A stretch of DNA of 64,000 nucleotides, from assembly GCA_947496695.1 (NCBI GenBank), contig CANMEI010000001.1, positions 248,001-312,000 of the forward strand, given 5' to 3'. Source of the DNA: an uncultured Cellulophaga sp. GTDB lineage: Bacteria; Bacteroidota; Bacteroidia; Flavobacteriales; Flavobacteriaceae. The position numbers and the translations under genes are program-made. The first letter of the stretch is position 1. The number at the start of each line of letters is the position of its first letter. Shown here one piece after another: positions 42,124 through 51,487 of this stretch. The notes under the pieces were generated by a model, which was given only the letters and a program-made list of their open reading frames with translations, ran no database searches and was not told where the DNA came from.

Positions 42124-43314
42124 ATGAAAACTACAGTAAACAGAAGAGATTGGCTAAAAAGAGGAGCACTCACCGCTGCAGGTGTAGTAGCTGCACCTTA
42201 TTTATCTTATGGCGCATTTTCAGCAGAGCCTGTAACATTAGATTTACAAGGCAACGCACCCTACACTCCATTTTTTAAAGAATTTTTACCTCACAATGCA
42301 ACTAAACCGTTAGCACTTGCTGCTAAATTAAATGCAAATGAAAACCCTTACGGACCTTCATCAAAAGCAATTGCAGCCGTTGGTGAAAATGCATTTAGAG
42401 GTAATAGATATGCTTGGACAGAGTTATTTGATTTAATGGATAAAATTGCTTTAGAAGAAGGAGTAAAACAAGAAAATATAATGATGGGTCCTGGCTCGTC
42501 AGATTTATTAGAAAAAACTGCAATGGTATTTTTTCAAAATGGAGGTAATATTGTTTCTGCAGACCCTTCTTACATGTCCTTAATTAAAGTAGCTCAAGCA
42601 ACAGGTGCAGAATGGAAAGCAATTCCTTTAAAACCTGACTGGTCTCATGATTTAGCTAAAATGGAAGCGGCAATTGATAGTGAAACTAAATTAGTCTATA
42701 TCTGTAACCCCAACAACCCTACAGGTAGCATGACTGATCATGCTGAGCTTCTTGATTTTTGCAAAAGAGTTTCTGATAAAGTTCCAATTTTTGTTGATGA
42801 AGCTTACTTAGGTTTTCTTGAAGATGGCGCTAAAAAAAGTATGGTTTCTTTAATTAATGAAGGGAAAAATATAATTATAGCTAGAACATTTTCTAAAATA
42901 CACGGAATGGCTGGCTTACGTGTTGGTTACGCTGTTGCTTTACCTGAAACTTTAGAAATTATTCAAAAAATTACTAGAGGTGGCATGGGTATTTCTTTCC
43001 CTTCAATTTATGCTGCAACAGCTAGCATGGATGATATTGAATTTCAAAATAAATCTAGAAAACTAAATAAAGATTGTAGAGAATATGTTTATAAAGAATT
43101 AGATAGAATGGGCTTTAAATATGTGCCTTCATCAACTAGTTTTATCATATTTCCAATCGAAATGGCTGGTAAAGAGTTCTTAGAAAAAATGACTACTGAA
43201 AAAGTTGGCGTTCGTGCATTTGAATTTTTTGACCAAAATTGGTGTCGTGTTAGTATGGGCACAATGGATGAAATGAAACTGTTTACTGCAGCCTTAGAGA
43301 AAGTGCTTATCTAA
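42124..43314 (+). CDS. Tat-exported aminotransferase (HisC-like fold)
   Basis: Fold type I PLP-dependent aminotransferase, 396 aa, similar to histidinol-phosphate aminotransferase. The N-terminus is a twin-arginine signal, RRDWLKRGALTAAGVVAAP, followed by an Ala-rich region, so the protein should be folded with its cofactor and exported to the periplasm. The catalytic domain is intact: LNANENPYGPSS, CNPNNPTGS, FVDEAYLGF, and the PLP-Lys motif FSKIHGMAGLRVGYA. A cytoplasmic biosynthetic role is therefore unlikely. The setting (receptor, lipoprotein, transporter) suggests it acts on an imported amino compound. The real substrate is not known. Confidence 0.85.
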   Translation: MKTTVNRRDWLKRGALTAAGVVAAPYLSYGAFSAEPVTLDLQGNAPYTPFFKEFLPHNATKPLALAAKLNANENPYGPSSKAIAAVGENAFRGNRYAWTELFDLMDKIALEEGVKQENIMMGPGSSDLLEKTAMVFFQNGGNIVSADPSYMSLIKVAQATGAEWKAIPLKPDWSHDLAKMEAAIDSETKLVYICNPNNPTGSMTDHAELLDFCKRVSDKVPIFVDEAYLGFLEDGAKKSMVSLINEGKNIIIARTFSKIHGMAGLRVGYAVALPETLEIIQKITRGGMGISFPSIYAATASMDDIEFQNKSRKLNKDCREYVYKELDRMGFKYVPSSTSFIIFPIEMAGKEFLEKMTTEKVGVRAFEFFDQNWCRVSMGTMDEMKLFTAALEKVLI

Positions 43315-43328
43315 GTCTATTAATTGGT

Positions 43329-43384
43329 CCACGGGTTGGCGAAATAGTTAGTTTATTAAATATCTATTTAACCAACTTTAGTGG
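43329..43384 (+). promoter_or_regulatory. imperfect long hairpin between aminotransferase and AEC genes
   Basis: CCAC, GTTGG and AAATAG (43329-43347) pair with CTATTT, CCAAC and GTGG (43364-43384) around two small internal loops. No T run follows, so it is not a standard terminator; it may be a processing or stability element between the two genes. Confidence 0.35.
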
Positions 43385-43439
43385 CTCATTAAATAGTACA
43401 AAAACTACAATTAAATTATAATTTTTAAAACTTTCATTT

Positions 43440-44585
43440 ATGAATATTGCATTTCAGAAAACCTTAGAACTATTAATTATTATAGCTATTGGTGTTTTCT
43501 TGCAAAAAAAGGTTGCAAAAACTGATTTAAAAGGAGTTAAAATTTTAATACTAAGTGTTGCATTGCCTGCAGTAATATTTGTAGCATTATTAAAAATAAA
43601 ATTAGAAAGCTCACTTTTAATATTTCCTGTACTAGCATTAGCATTTAACTTATTAATGCTACTCGCATCAAAATACTACCTAAGCAAAGTATTACCAACA
43701 GAACATAATGCCAGAAAAAGAACAATAATGATGCTTTTACCATCATTAGCACCTGGCCTTTCTTGTTTTCCTTTCATAGTTGTGTATTTAGGTGACGACT
43801 ACTTAGCGCTTTCTGCACTTGCCGATGTTGGAAATAAAATATTTGTTCTTATTCTTTTATACATGTTAGCCATGCAATGGTACAACATGCGTTCTATCAA
43901 AAAAGTAAAAAAATCAATGAATAAGAAAATTAAAGGTTTATTAATCTCAATGATTAATGAACCCATAAATCTTGTTATAATTATTGCTTTAGTGCTTTTA
44001 GGATTTGGCATTACGCTTTCTAGCTTACCAAATTTTCTTGAGAATACTATCACAAAATTGAGTGCTATAATGGCGCCACTAGTATTGTTATTTATTGGCA
44101 TGGCCGTTAGAATTAATGCAAATGAATTTGGTTTAATCTTATCATTATTAGCAAGAAGAGCCGGAATCACTTTTTTAATGTCAGCCTTATTTATATTTAT
44201 TTTTCCTGCATTAGGCGCAAGCATGATTTTATTTTTAATTGTATTTCCACAAAGCTCTTGTAGTTTTTGGCCTTTTGCACATATGAGTGCGATTGCAACA
44301 TTAGAAGAAAAAGATGAGCAAACGAAACCCACATTTGATATTGACTTTGCCGTTAATGTTCTAGCTTGTTCTTTACCATTTTCAACACTATTAATTATTG
44401 GTGTATTTTCATTTAGCAATGTATTTATAAATCCGATAGTAATTACAATATCTGGTCTTTTAATGCTAGGATTATCTTACACACCGAATGCTATTAAAAT
44501 TTTTAAAAAAGCTAAAACACACTCTGATGAGCATATTGATGCTATATCTTTAAATTTAGAAACACAAGTGAATGACAATGACTAA
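43440..44585 (+). CDS. AEC-family transporter
   Basis: Integral membrane protein of the auxin efflux carrier (AEC) family, 381 aa, with about ten membrane helices. Marks are an N-terminal GVFLQKKVAKTDLKGVKILILSVALPAVIFVALL, the mid-protein MAPLVLLFIGMAVRI and the SSCSFWPFAHMSAI segment in the second half. Bacterial members carry malate, lactate or amino-acid-like small anions in either direction. Its position after the exported aminotransferase suggests it moves a product across the inner membrane. It has 125 bp before it and could have its own promoter. Confidence 0.83.
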   Translation: MNIAFQKTLELLIIIAIGVFLQKKVAKTDLKGVKILILSVALPAVIFVALLKIKLESSLLIFPVLALAFNLLMLLASKYYLSKVLPTEHNARKRTIMMLLPSLAPGLSCFPFIVVYLGDDYLALSALADVGNKIFVLILLYMLAMQWYNMRSIKKVKKSMNKKIKGLLISMINEPINLVIIIALVLLGFGITLSSLPNFLENTITKLSAIMAPLVLLFIGMAVRINANEFGLILSLLARRAGITFLMSALFIFIFPALGASMILFLIVFPQSSCSFWPFAHMSAIATLEEKDEQTKPTFDIDFAVNVLACSLPFSTLLIIGVFSFSNVFINPIVITISGLLMLGLSYTPNAIKIFKKAKTHSDEHIDAISLNLETQVNDND

Positions 44586-44622
44586 ACACCAACTATAATT
44601 ATTACAAAGCATTTATAAATAG

Positions 44623-44630
44623 TATCTTTG
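44623..44630 (+). promoter_or_regulatory. -7 element for the siroheme synthase gene
   Basis: TATCTTTG matches TAnnTTTG and supports the ATG at 44689 as start. The leader contains AATTGG (44631-44636) and CCAATT (44660-44665), which can form a hairpin. Confidence 0.5.
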
Positions 44631-44688
44631 AATTGGTTCACTTGTCTATTTAATGACAGCCAATTCATAGGTGCTAATTTTATTTGTA

Positions 44689-45273
44689 ATGGAACGTAAC
44701 AATCTTTACCCTGTATTTCTTAAAGTCTCTAACTTAAATATTCTTATTGTCGGAGGTGGCAATGTAGCTTTAGAAAAATTAACTTTTTTATTAAAATCAA
44801 GTCCTGATGCAAACGTAGAAATGGTTTCGCCAATGTTTAGAGAAGAAACTATAGCGCTAGCAAATAAATATGATATAAAAATGAATGTTTCAAACTACGA
44901 CAGCTCATTTTTAGAAAATAAAAATATTGTTGTAGCTACTACTGATAATATTCCTGTTAACGAACAAGTTTATCATGATTGTAGAGCAAAAAACATATTG
45001 GTAAATGTTGCTGACAACCCTCCATTTTGTGATTTTTATATGGGCGGAATTGTTACCAAAGGAAATGTAAAAGTTGCCATCTCTACAAATGGAAAATCAC
45101 CTACTACAGCAAAACGTCTACGTCAATTTTTTGAAGACGTAATACCTGAAAATATTGATGATTTAGTTAAAAACTTAAACGAATTTAGAAAAACAATTAA
45201 AGGAGACTTTGAAGAAAAAGTTGAAACCCTTAATGAGTTCACAAAAGGTCTGGTTAATAAAAAAGACGCTTAA
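44689..45273 (+). CDS. precorrin-2 dehydrogenase / ferrochelatase (siroheme)
   Basis: Met8p/CysG N-terminal-type enzyme, 194 aa from the ATG at 44689; a GTG at 44671 adds six residues and is less likely. It oxidises precorrin-2 with NAD+ to sirohydrochlorin and may insert iron to give siroheme, the cofactor of sulfite and nitrite reductases. The NAD fold is visible at NILIVGGGNVALEKL, and VATTDNIPVN, VNVADNPPFCDFYMGGIV and ISTNGKSPTTAKRLR are conserved in the family. The uroporphyrinogen methyltransferase domain of E. coli CysG is absent, so a separate one must exist outside the window. It converges with a receiver gene, overlapping by 4 bp. Confidence 0.9.
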   Translation: MERNNLYPVFLKVSNLNILIVGGGNVALEKLTFLLKSSPDANVEMVSPMFREETIALANKYDIKMNVSNYDSSFLENKNIVVATTDNIPVNEQVYHDCRAKNILVNVADNPPFCDFYMGGIVTKGNVKVAISTNGKSPTTAKRLRQFFEDVIPENIDDLVKNLNEFRKTIKGDFEEKVETLNEFTKGLVNKKDA

Positions 45274-45683
45274 ATATGATTTAGAAAAGGAGCCAAATCT
45301 TCATTGTTTTTTAAACCCATTATCATATTATTTTCTAGTGGTTTTTCAAAAAAATCGAACACTTGACTGTAATTTTTAGACTTTTCTTTATCTGAAGCAC
45401 CAATTGAAGAAGTTACTATTACCACTTTTATTGTAGGTTTGAAAGTAATTTTATTTAATTCTTCTAAAAACTCCCAACCATTCATAAAGGGCATATTAAT
45501 ATCTAATAATATTAAAAAAAGCACATCATTATCTTTATTTTCTAAAACATAATCTAAAACCAATTGTCCGTTAGAAAATAATTTTTGATCTGAAAGATTA
45601 CAATCGATTAATACCGATTTGTGTAAAAATTGTACAATTGGGTCATCGTCTACCAATAATATTTCAAATTTTGTCTTTGTCAT
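45270..45683 (-). CDS. single-domain response regulator
   Basis: CheY-like receiver, 137 aa, with no output domain. Acidic pocket DDDP near the start, phosphoacceptor Asp in LILLDINMPFMNGWEFL, and conserved Thr and Lys at VIVTSS and FEKPLENN. It lies last in a four-gene signalling operon, overlapping the REC-PAS gene by 20 bp. It probably passes or stores phosphate inside a phosphorelay, or acts by protein contact. Confidence 0.88.
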   Translation of the reverse strand: MTKTKFEILLVDDDPIVQFLHKSVLIDCNLSDQKLFSNGQLVLDYVLENKDNDVLFLILLDINMPFMNGWEFLEELNKITFKPTIKVVIVTSSIGASDKEKSKNYSQVFDFFEKPLENNMIMGLKNNEDLAPFLNHI

Positions 45684-46692
45684 AATCTATTTCAATATTA
45701 GAAGTCTTTTCTGTTATTTCTCTTATAATTAAATCTAGCTCATCTGTTGCTTTAAGAGCTTCTTCAAAAAGAAAGTGACTTTTATCTTTTTTATCTTCTT
45801 CAAGTTTTAATAAGTGCATAATACCCATTAACCTAGCTAACGGAGCCCTAACAACATGTGATTGTATCCATGCTATTTCTTTTAAGTTCTTATTCTGATC
45901 TTCAATAGCTTTAATATACTTTGTACGATCAGTTATGTCATTGGCTAATGAAATACGTACCATTTCACCATTATGAGAAATAAGGTTGCTAGTAATTTCA
46001 ACAATTATATTCTCTCCGTTTTTTTTCTGATGGTTAAAAAATCCTTTTATATTTTTTTGATTTTTTTTCTTTTCATCAGTTATATATTTTTCAAATAACT
46101 TAAAATCTTTTTTAGGTCTTAAATCATAAATACTCATTTTTAAAAACTCCTCATAAGCATAACCATAATGTTCTAAAGCCGCTTTATTTACATCTAAAAA
46201 ATTAAAAGTTTCCGTTTCAAAAATCCACATAGGTTGCGGACTTAATTGAAACAAATCCATATACCTTTTTTCAGACTGTTCTAATTGAGCTATATATTTA
46301 GAACGCTCTATATTATATCTTAAACTTTTATAGAGTGTTAGACCCGTAATATCATCTTTCACCAAATAATCTGATATTCCAAGATGCAAAGACTTAATGC
46401 TAAATTGCACATCAGAGTAGCCTGACAAAACAACAATTGGTTTTTTTGCACTTAATTTTACAATCTCTTGTATTAATTCAACACCATTTTTATCAGGTAA
46501 AGAAAGGTCTAAAAAAATAATATCTAAATTAATCTCTTCAGATGTTAATAAACCTTCAGCTTCATCAAAATTATAAGCAACATAAAGATTCGGGTCTATA
46601 ATTTGATCTTTCAAGTACTCTTGAAAAATAAATAAATCACCCGGATTGTCTTCTATAATTAATATGTTATATTCAGATTTATCCTTTATCAT
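45664..46692 (-). CDS. REC-PAS-DHp protein without ATPase domain
   Basis: Signalling protein, 342 aa from the ATG at 46692; a TTG at 46716 lies inside the upstream gene. Order: receiver (about 8-125, phosphoacceptor Asp in IIFLDLSLPDKNGVEL), PAS (about 140-260), coiled segment, and a dimerisation/phosphotransfer helix pair with SHVVRAPLARLMG, the H-box of Bacteroidota histidine kinases. The protein ends about 60 residues after the His, where the ATPase domain should begin. It cannot self-phosphorylate and could serve as a His-Asp relay intermediate. The end is a clean stop in a tight operon, so a recent truncation is possible but not shown. Confidence 0.82.
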   Translation of the reverse strand: MIKDKSEYNILIIEDNPGDLFIFQEYLKDQIIDPNLYVAYNFDEAEGLLTSEEINLDIIFLDLSLPDKNGVELIQEIVKLSAKKPIVVLSGYSDVQFSIKSLHLGISDYLVKDDITGLTLYKSLRYNIERSKYIAQLEQSEKRYMDLFQLSPQPMWIFETETFNFLDVNKAALEHYGYAYEEFLKMSIYDLRPKKDFKLFEKYITDEKKKNQKNIKGFFNHQKKNGENIIVEITSNLISHNGEMVRISLANDITDRTKYIKAIEDQNKNLKEIAWIQSHVVRAPLARLMGIMHLLKLEEDKKDKSHFLFEEALKATDELDLIIREITEKTSNIEIDYDKDKI

Positions 46693-46696
46693 ACAC

Positions 46697-47122
46697 CTAT
46701 TTTGGTAACTTAACAATGTTTATCCAGAAATTTTCAATTTCAGAAACCGCATCTATAAAGTCTTGAGGTTCAACTGGCTTTGTAATATAACAATTAGCAT
46801 AATTTGAATACGCTTTTTTAACATCTACCACTGATGATGATGTTGTAAGCATAACAACTGGAATATGCTTATACATTTCATCATTTTTAATTTTATGTAA
46901 AACTTCATGCCCATTTTTCTTTGGTAAATTAACATCTAGTAATATTAAATCAGGAGTAGCCTCATTAGCAAAACTTCCATTTTTATATACAAAATCTAAT
47001 GCTTCTTCTCCATCAGTTACTACTTTTAAAGTATTAGCCACTTTACAATTTCCTAACGCCTGAGTCGTTAATAACACATCACCTTCATTATCTTCTACAA
47101 GTAATATTATTATGCTATCCAT
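46697..47122 (-). CDS. Rcp1-like single-domain response regulator
   Basis: CheY-like receiver, 141 aa. VEDNEGDVLLTTQAL at the start, the Asp in LILLDVNLPKKNG, and the end FWINIVKLP resemble Rcp1-type regulators that pair with multi-PAS or phytochrome kinases. It is 18 bp after the eight-PAS kinase gene and is its most likely direct partner. No output domain is present. Confidence 0.88.
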   Translation of the reverse strand: MDSIIILLVEDNEGDVLLTTQALGNCKVANTLKVVTDGEEALDFVYKNGSFANEATPDLILLDVNLPKKNGHEVLHKIKNDEMYKHIPVVMLTTSSSVVDVKKAYSNYANCYITKPVEPQDFIDAVSEIENFWINIVKLPK

Positions 47123-47140
47123 TTAAACTTGTTTAATAAT

Positions 47141-50100
47141 TTATTTTTTCTTGATTGTAAAAAAGAACTTAGAACCTACATCTAACTCACTTTCTACCCA
47201 TATTTCACCTTCAAGATTCTCAATAATTTTTTTGGCCAATGCTAACCCTATCCCTGTACCATTAAATTTATTTTTACCATGCAACCTTTGGAAAATCACA
47301 AAAATCTTATCAAAATAATCTTCTTTAATACCAATACCATTATCTTCTATTATAAACTTATGATGGGTTTTAAGGTTTTCATAATTGATATTAATAACAG
47401 GAACTTTACCTTCTTTTTGATATTTAAGAGCATTTCCTATTAAATTTTGAAATAATTGCTGTATAAGAATTTTGTAACTATTTATTTTTGGTAAATTTTG
47501 ACTATTTATTATTGCATTTTTGTTTTCAATTTCTTGTTGAAAAACCACATTAATATTAGTCATTATCATATTCAAATCTAACTCTTCCAAAACCTCATCA
47601 CTACGACCAACTCTTGAAAAATCAAGTAAATCTAATATAATCTGTCTCATTCTTTTTGCTCCATCAACAGCAAAATGAATATACTTTTTACCATCTGCAT
47701 CAAGCGTATCATTATATTTTTTTTCAAGTAAGGTTAAAAAACTAGAAATCATTCTTAATGGCTCTTGTAAATCATGAGAAACCACATATGCAAATTGTTC
47801 TAACTCTTCATTATACCTACTTAGCTCTGTAGCTTGAAGTTTTAAATTTTCATTTAATTCTTTTAATGAATCTTCATATTTTTTTCTATCCGTTATGTCT
47901 TGCAAAGCCCCTACTAATTTAACAGGTTCTCCATTACCATTTCTTAAAACACTACCACGATCAATAACGTAAGCATATGTTCCATCGCTTTTTAAATATC
48001 GATAGTTTAAATTAAAATAATCACTAGACCTTGAACCTAATCGATCTTCTATTACAAGACTTACAGCCTCTACATCATCAGGGTGTACCCTTTTCTTCCA
48101 AGTATTGAAACCATCTTGCTCTTTAAAATTTTTATAACCAAATAGTTTAAAATGACTAGCTCCATAAACTACTTCATTTGTTATTAAATCAAAATCCCAA
48201 ATAGCATCATTAGTTGCTTCTGAAATTTTTTCAAATCGTTCATTTGATCTTCTTATTTCTTCAATTGCGTTTATTTTATCTGTAATATCTTGAATAGCTC
48301 CTACCATTCTTACTACCACCCCTTTATTATCTCGAACAAAAAAAGCTTTATCAATTACATGCAAATACTCATTATTACTGTTTTTAAAGCGGTATTCTTC
48401 TTGCCAAGTAAGCTGCTCGCTTTTTAAGCTTTCATTACAACTGTCAACTATTTTTTCTCTATCATCGGGGTGTATATTAGATTCCCAATAATCTCCTTTA
48501 GCTGTATCATTATTTTTAATTTCTTCTGTATAACCAAAAAGTTTTTTATAATTTTCACCTCTAAAGATCTCTTCTGTTTCAAAATCAATATCATAAATAG
48601 CATCAGAAGTTGCTTTTGTTATATTCTCAAATCTCTCATTAGATCTTTTAATATCTTCAACTGCTTTTAACTGATCAGTAACATCTTTAATAGCTCCTAC
48701 CATTCGAACAACTACTCCTTTATTGTCACGAACAAACAAAGCTTTATCTATTACATAAGAATATTCGTTTTTTATATTTTTGAAACGATATTCATCTTCC
48801 CAAATTTCTCCGCCCTCTATTAATGATAATTGAAAACCATCAACAACTCTTTTTCTATCATTAGGGTGTATATTATCTTCCCAATAATCAATATCATCAG
48901 TTATCATAGCTATTGAGTCATAACCAAAAAGCTTTTCGTAATTTTGACCTCTAAAGATTTTTCCACTTACAAAATCTATATCATAAATAGCATCAGAAGT
49001 TGCTTTTGTAACTTTCTCAAATCGTTCATTAGATTGCTTAATTTGCTCTATTGCTTTAAGCTTGTCTGTAACATCAGCAGTTGCACCTAAAACTCTGACA
49101 GCATCACCATTGTTATCATAAATAACACTACCTCTACAGTTTACATTTGCATATTCGCCGTCAGACTTTAAAAAACGATATTCATTTTTAAAAAACTCTT
49201 CTTTATTTCCTTTTGTAGATAACTTAATACTGTCAATTACCTTAGGTAAATCATCAGGATGTACTTTACTTTTCCAAACTTCAAAAGCATTTAAAGCATT
49301 TTTAGGTTTATTCCCAAAAAGTTTATAATAACCAGGACCTTGATACACCTTATTATTAATAAAATCCCATTCCCAAATAGCATCATTAGTAGCCTCTGCT
49401 ATTTTTTCAAACCGTTCATTTGACCATTTTATTTCTTCAGTAGCTTTTAATTTATCTGTAACATCTTGAATGGCGCCAACCATTCTAATTGGTTTACCTT
49501 TGTTATCACGAATAACAAATCCCCTATCAATAACATACAAATATTCTTTTTTACTATTTGCAAAACGATATTCTTCTTTCCAATTATTTTCATCACTTTC
49601 TAAGATATTATCAAAACTATCAATAACTCTTTTTCTGTCTTCAGGATGTATGTTATCTCCCCAATACTTTAGATCATCTTCAGCTGAATTTAAAGAAGGG
49701 TGACCGAAAAGCTTTTTATAATTCTCACCCCAATATAACTTACCCTTTAGAAAATCTAAATCCCAGATAGCATCAGAAGTTGCATTCATTACATAATTGT
49801 AACGCTCTATACTTTCCTCTAATGCTAACTCAATTGATTTAGTTGCCGTTATATCTTGAACAGTACATTCAAACTTTATTAATTCTCCTTTTTTATTTTT
49901 CAGAAAATTACCTATATGCTGTACCCATATTAATTTTCCATCAGGTCTTTTAATTTTATTTTCTAGCTTGAACTCTTTATTTAATTTAATAGACTCATCT
50001 CGTTTTGCATAAATTAACTCAAGATCTTCTTTAGAAAATAATGGAATTAAAGTCTCTCTAGATCTTTTTACTGTTTTTTCTAAACCATAAATAGCATATA

Positions 50101-51391
50101 TTTTATCTGACCAATATTCTGTATGGTTAATATAATCTATTTCAAAATAGCCTAATTTTGCAATATTTTGAGCTTGATTTAATTTACCGTTAAGATACTC
50201 AAGCTCTTTATTTCTATTTTTATCTTCCGTAATATCAGCAATTACAGTATCAATACTAACACTTCCATTATGGTTAACTATAGTTTTACCAAAACCTCTT
50301 ATCCAACGGATGGAACCATCTAAATGATGGTACATTCTAAACTCTTCGTTCCAATCTTTATGTTCCGTTGCGCATTCCCCTATAACTAATCTTAATTTAT
50401 CAATATCATCTTCATGAACAGAATTCCACAAACAACTAACATCTGAACTTATTTCTTCTTTTGTAAATCCTGATATTTTTTCAGAACCATTAGTCAAGTG
50501 TATAATTTCTTCCGTTCCATCTTCAAAAATTATATACCTAAATGCCAAACAATTAACATATTCAATGATCGAATTTAACTGCATTTTCATGGTATAAGCG
50601 TCATGAATATTTACGATACAACCTTCAATTAAAATTGGTTCTTTTTGTTCATTCCATTTAGTTACACGAGCTTGAATTGTAGTCCAACTCCAATATCCTT
50701 TATTATGTTTTACTCTAATGGTATGCTCATACTTTTCAATTTCTTTATTTTTAATCTTGTTTAAATACATTAAACATTCACCAACATGTTTTTCATAAAC
50801 AATCTCAAGAAAATTATCAAAATTAAAATCTAAATCATCAGTATTTTTATACCCTAATATGTTTAATGCTATTTCATTAAGTTTAAATTTAGCAGTAGAA
50901 ACATTTAATTCCCAAAGCCCAATATTATTTTCTGTTAAGCAATTTTCATAAAATTTTTCTTTCTCTTCTGGTTCATCTTGTTTAACTATTTTAGTTAAAA
51001 AAATAGCTTCAGAAACTTTCTCAGCTATTGTTATAAAAGATAGTTTTTGATTTTCAGAAAGCTTATTGGGTTGTTTATTAAATGCTATCAACTTTAATGA
51101 TTGATCATCATTATTTGAAATTGTATAGCTTTTACAATAATTATAACTTGCTATATTTATATTTTTTTCTTGAAACCCATTTGTAGAGAATAATTCTGAA
51201 GTAAAATTTACATCATTGATAATTTCACTTATATTTTCAGTTCCAAAAAAACCTTTTAATTGCAGATTTTCTAATGAATTAACTTTCAAAATAATACACA
51301 CAGAATTATTAGACAATGTACTAGCGACCATTGCATAATCATCAAATTTCTGTTCTATAGAGATATCTATTCTAATATTATTTTTTTTCAA
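47141..51391 (-). CDS. eight-PAS histidine kinase
   Basis: Soluble sensor histidine kinase, 1416 aa, with no membrane helix. The first 135 residues resemble a degenerate GAF domain (ending LSENQKLSFITIAEKVSEAIF). Then follow eight PAS-PAC units, at about 145-265, 275-395, 405-520, 525-645, 655-780, 790-910, 920-1040 and 1050-1170. The last five are close copies of one another (SNERFEK at each start, HPDD/HPED mid-unit, MVGA or LGA near the end). The kinase core has the His box VVSHDLQEP (His1206), the N box NLIGNALKYQ, and DNGIGI and GTGIGLAL. It is first in the operon with two receivers and a REC-PAS-DHp protein. Ligands are unknown. Confidence 0.93.
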   Translation of the reverse strand: MKKNNIRIDISIEQKFDDYAMVASTLSNNSVCIILKVNSLENLQLKGFFGTENISEIINDVNFTSELFSTNGFQEKNINIASYNYCKSYTISNNDDQSLKLIAFNKQPNKLSENQKLSFITIAEKVSEAIFLTKIVKQDEPEEKEKFYENCLTENNIGLWELNVSTAKFKLNEIALNILGYKNTDDLDFNFDNFLEIVYEKHVGECLMYLNKIKNKEIEKYEHTIRVKHNKGYWSWTTIQARVTKWNEQKEPILIEGCIVNIHDAYTMKMQLNSIIEYVNCLAFRYIIFEDGTEEIIHLTNGSEKISGFTKEEISSDVSCLWNSVHEDDIDKLRLVIGECATEHKDWNEEFRMYHHLDGSIRWIRGFGKTIVNHNGSVSIDTVIADITEDKNRNKELEYLNGKLNQAQNIAKLGYFEIDYINHTEYWSDKIYAIYGLEKTVKRSRETLIPLFSKEDLELIYAKRDESIKLNKEFKLENKIKRPDGKLIWVQHIGNFLKNKKGELIKFECTVQDITATKSIELALEESIERYNYVMNATSDAIWDLDFLKGKLYWGENYKKLFGHPSLNSAEDDLKYWGDNIHPEDRKRVIDSFDNILESDENNWKEEYRFANSKKEYLYVIDRGFVIRDNKGKPIRMVGAIQDVTDKLKATEEIKWSNERFEKIAEATNDAIWEWDFINNKVYQGPGYYKLFGNKPKNALNAFEVWKSKVHPDDLPKVIDSIKLSTKGNKEEFFKNEYRFLKSDGEYANVNCRGSVIYDNNGDAVRVLGATADVTDKLKAIEQIKQSNERFEKVTKATSDAIYDIDFVSGKIFRGQNYEKLFGYDSIAMITDDIDYWEDNIHPNDRKRVVDGFQLSLIEGGEIWEDEYRFKNIKNEYSYVIDKALFVRDNKGVVVRMVGAIKDVTDQLKAVEDIKRSNERFENITKATSDAIYDIDFETEEIFRGENYKKLFGYTEEIKNNDTAKGDYWESNIHPDDREKIVDSCNESLKSEQLTWQEEYRFKNSNNEYLHVIDKAFFVRDNKGVVVRMVGAIQDITDKINAIEEIRRSNERFEKISEATNDAIWDFDLITNEVVYGASHFKLFGYKNFKEQDGFNTWKKRVHPDDVEAVSLVIEDRLGSRSSDYFNLNYRYLKSDGTYAYVIDRGSVLRNGNGEPVKLVGALQDITDRKKYEDSLKELNENLKLQATELSRYNEELEQFAYVVSHDLQEPLRMISSFLTLLEKKYNDTLDADGKKYIHFAVDGAKRMRQIILDLLDFSRVGRSDEVLEELDLNMIMTNINVVFQQEIENKNAIINSQNLPKINSYKILIQQLFQNLIGNALKYQKEGKVPVININYENLKTHHKFIIEDNGIGIKEDYFDKIFVIFQRLHGKNKFNGTGIGLALAKKIIENLEGEIWVESELDVGSKFFFTIKKK

Positions 51392-51460
51392 TCTTAAATT
51401 AAATTTTAACTTGTTAAAAACAAAAATTCAAGTTCATGTTTATTAAACCTTTAATTTAAG

Positions 51461-51487
51461 TAGGTATTTTAGACTCTAAAGCACCTA
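51461..51487 (-). promoter_or_regulatory. hairpin in the leader of the eight-PAS kinase gene
   Basis: Two 13-nt arms, TAGGTATTTTAGA (51461-51473) and 51475-51487, pair with two mismatches. They lie between the ATG (51391) and a possible -7 element TACTTTTG (51550-51543, minus strand), inside a leader of about 145 nt. It may be an operator or an RNA hairpin. Confidence 0.4.

Noticed and set aside
43799..44419. 206-codon open frame antisense to the AEC transporter
   Set aside because: It is the shadow of a membrane-protein gene; the plus-strand protein matches a known family and this one does not.
47141..51391. Phytochrome-type photoreceptor kinase
   Set aside because: The Rcp1-like partner suggested it, but no bilin-binding GAF-PHY region or conserved Cys/DIP motif is visible.
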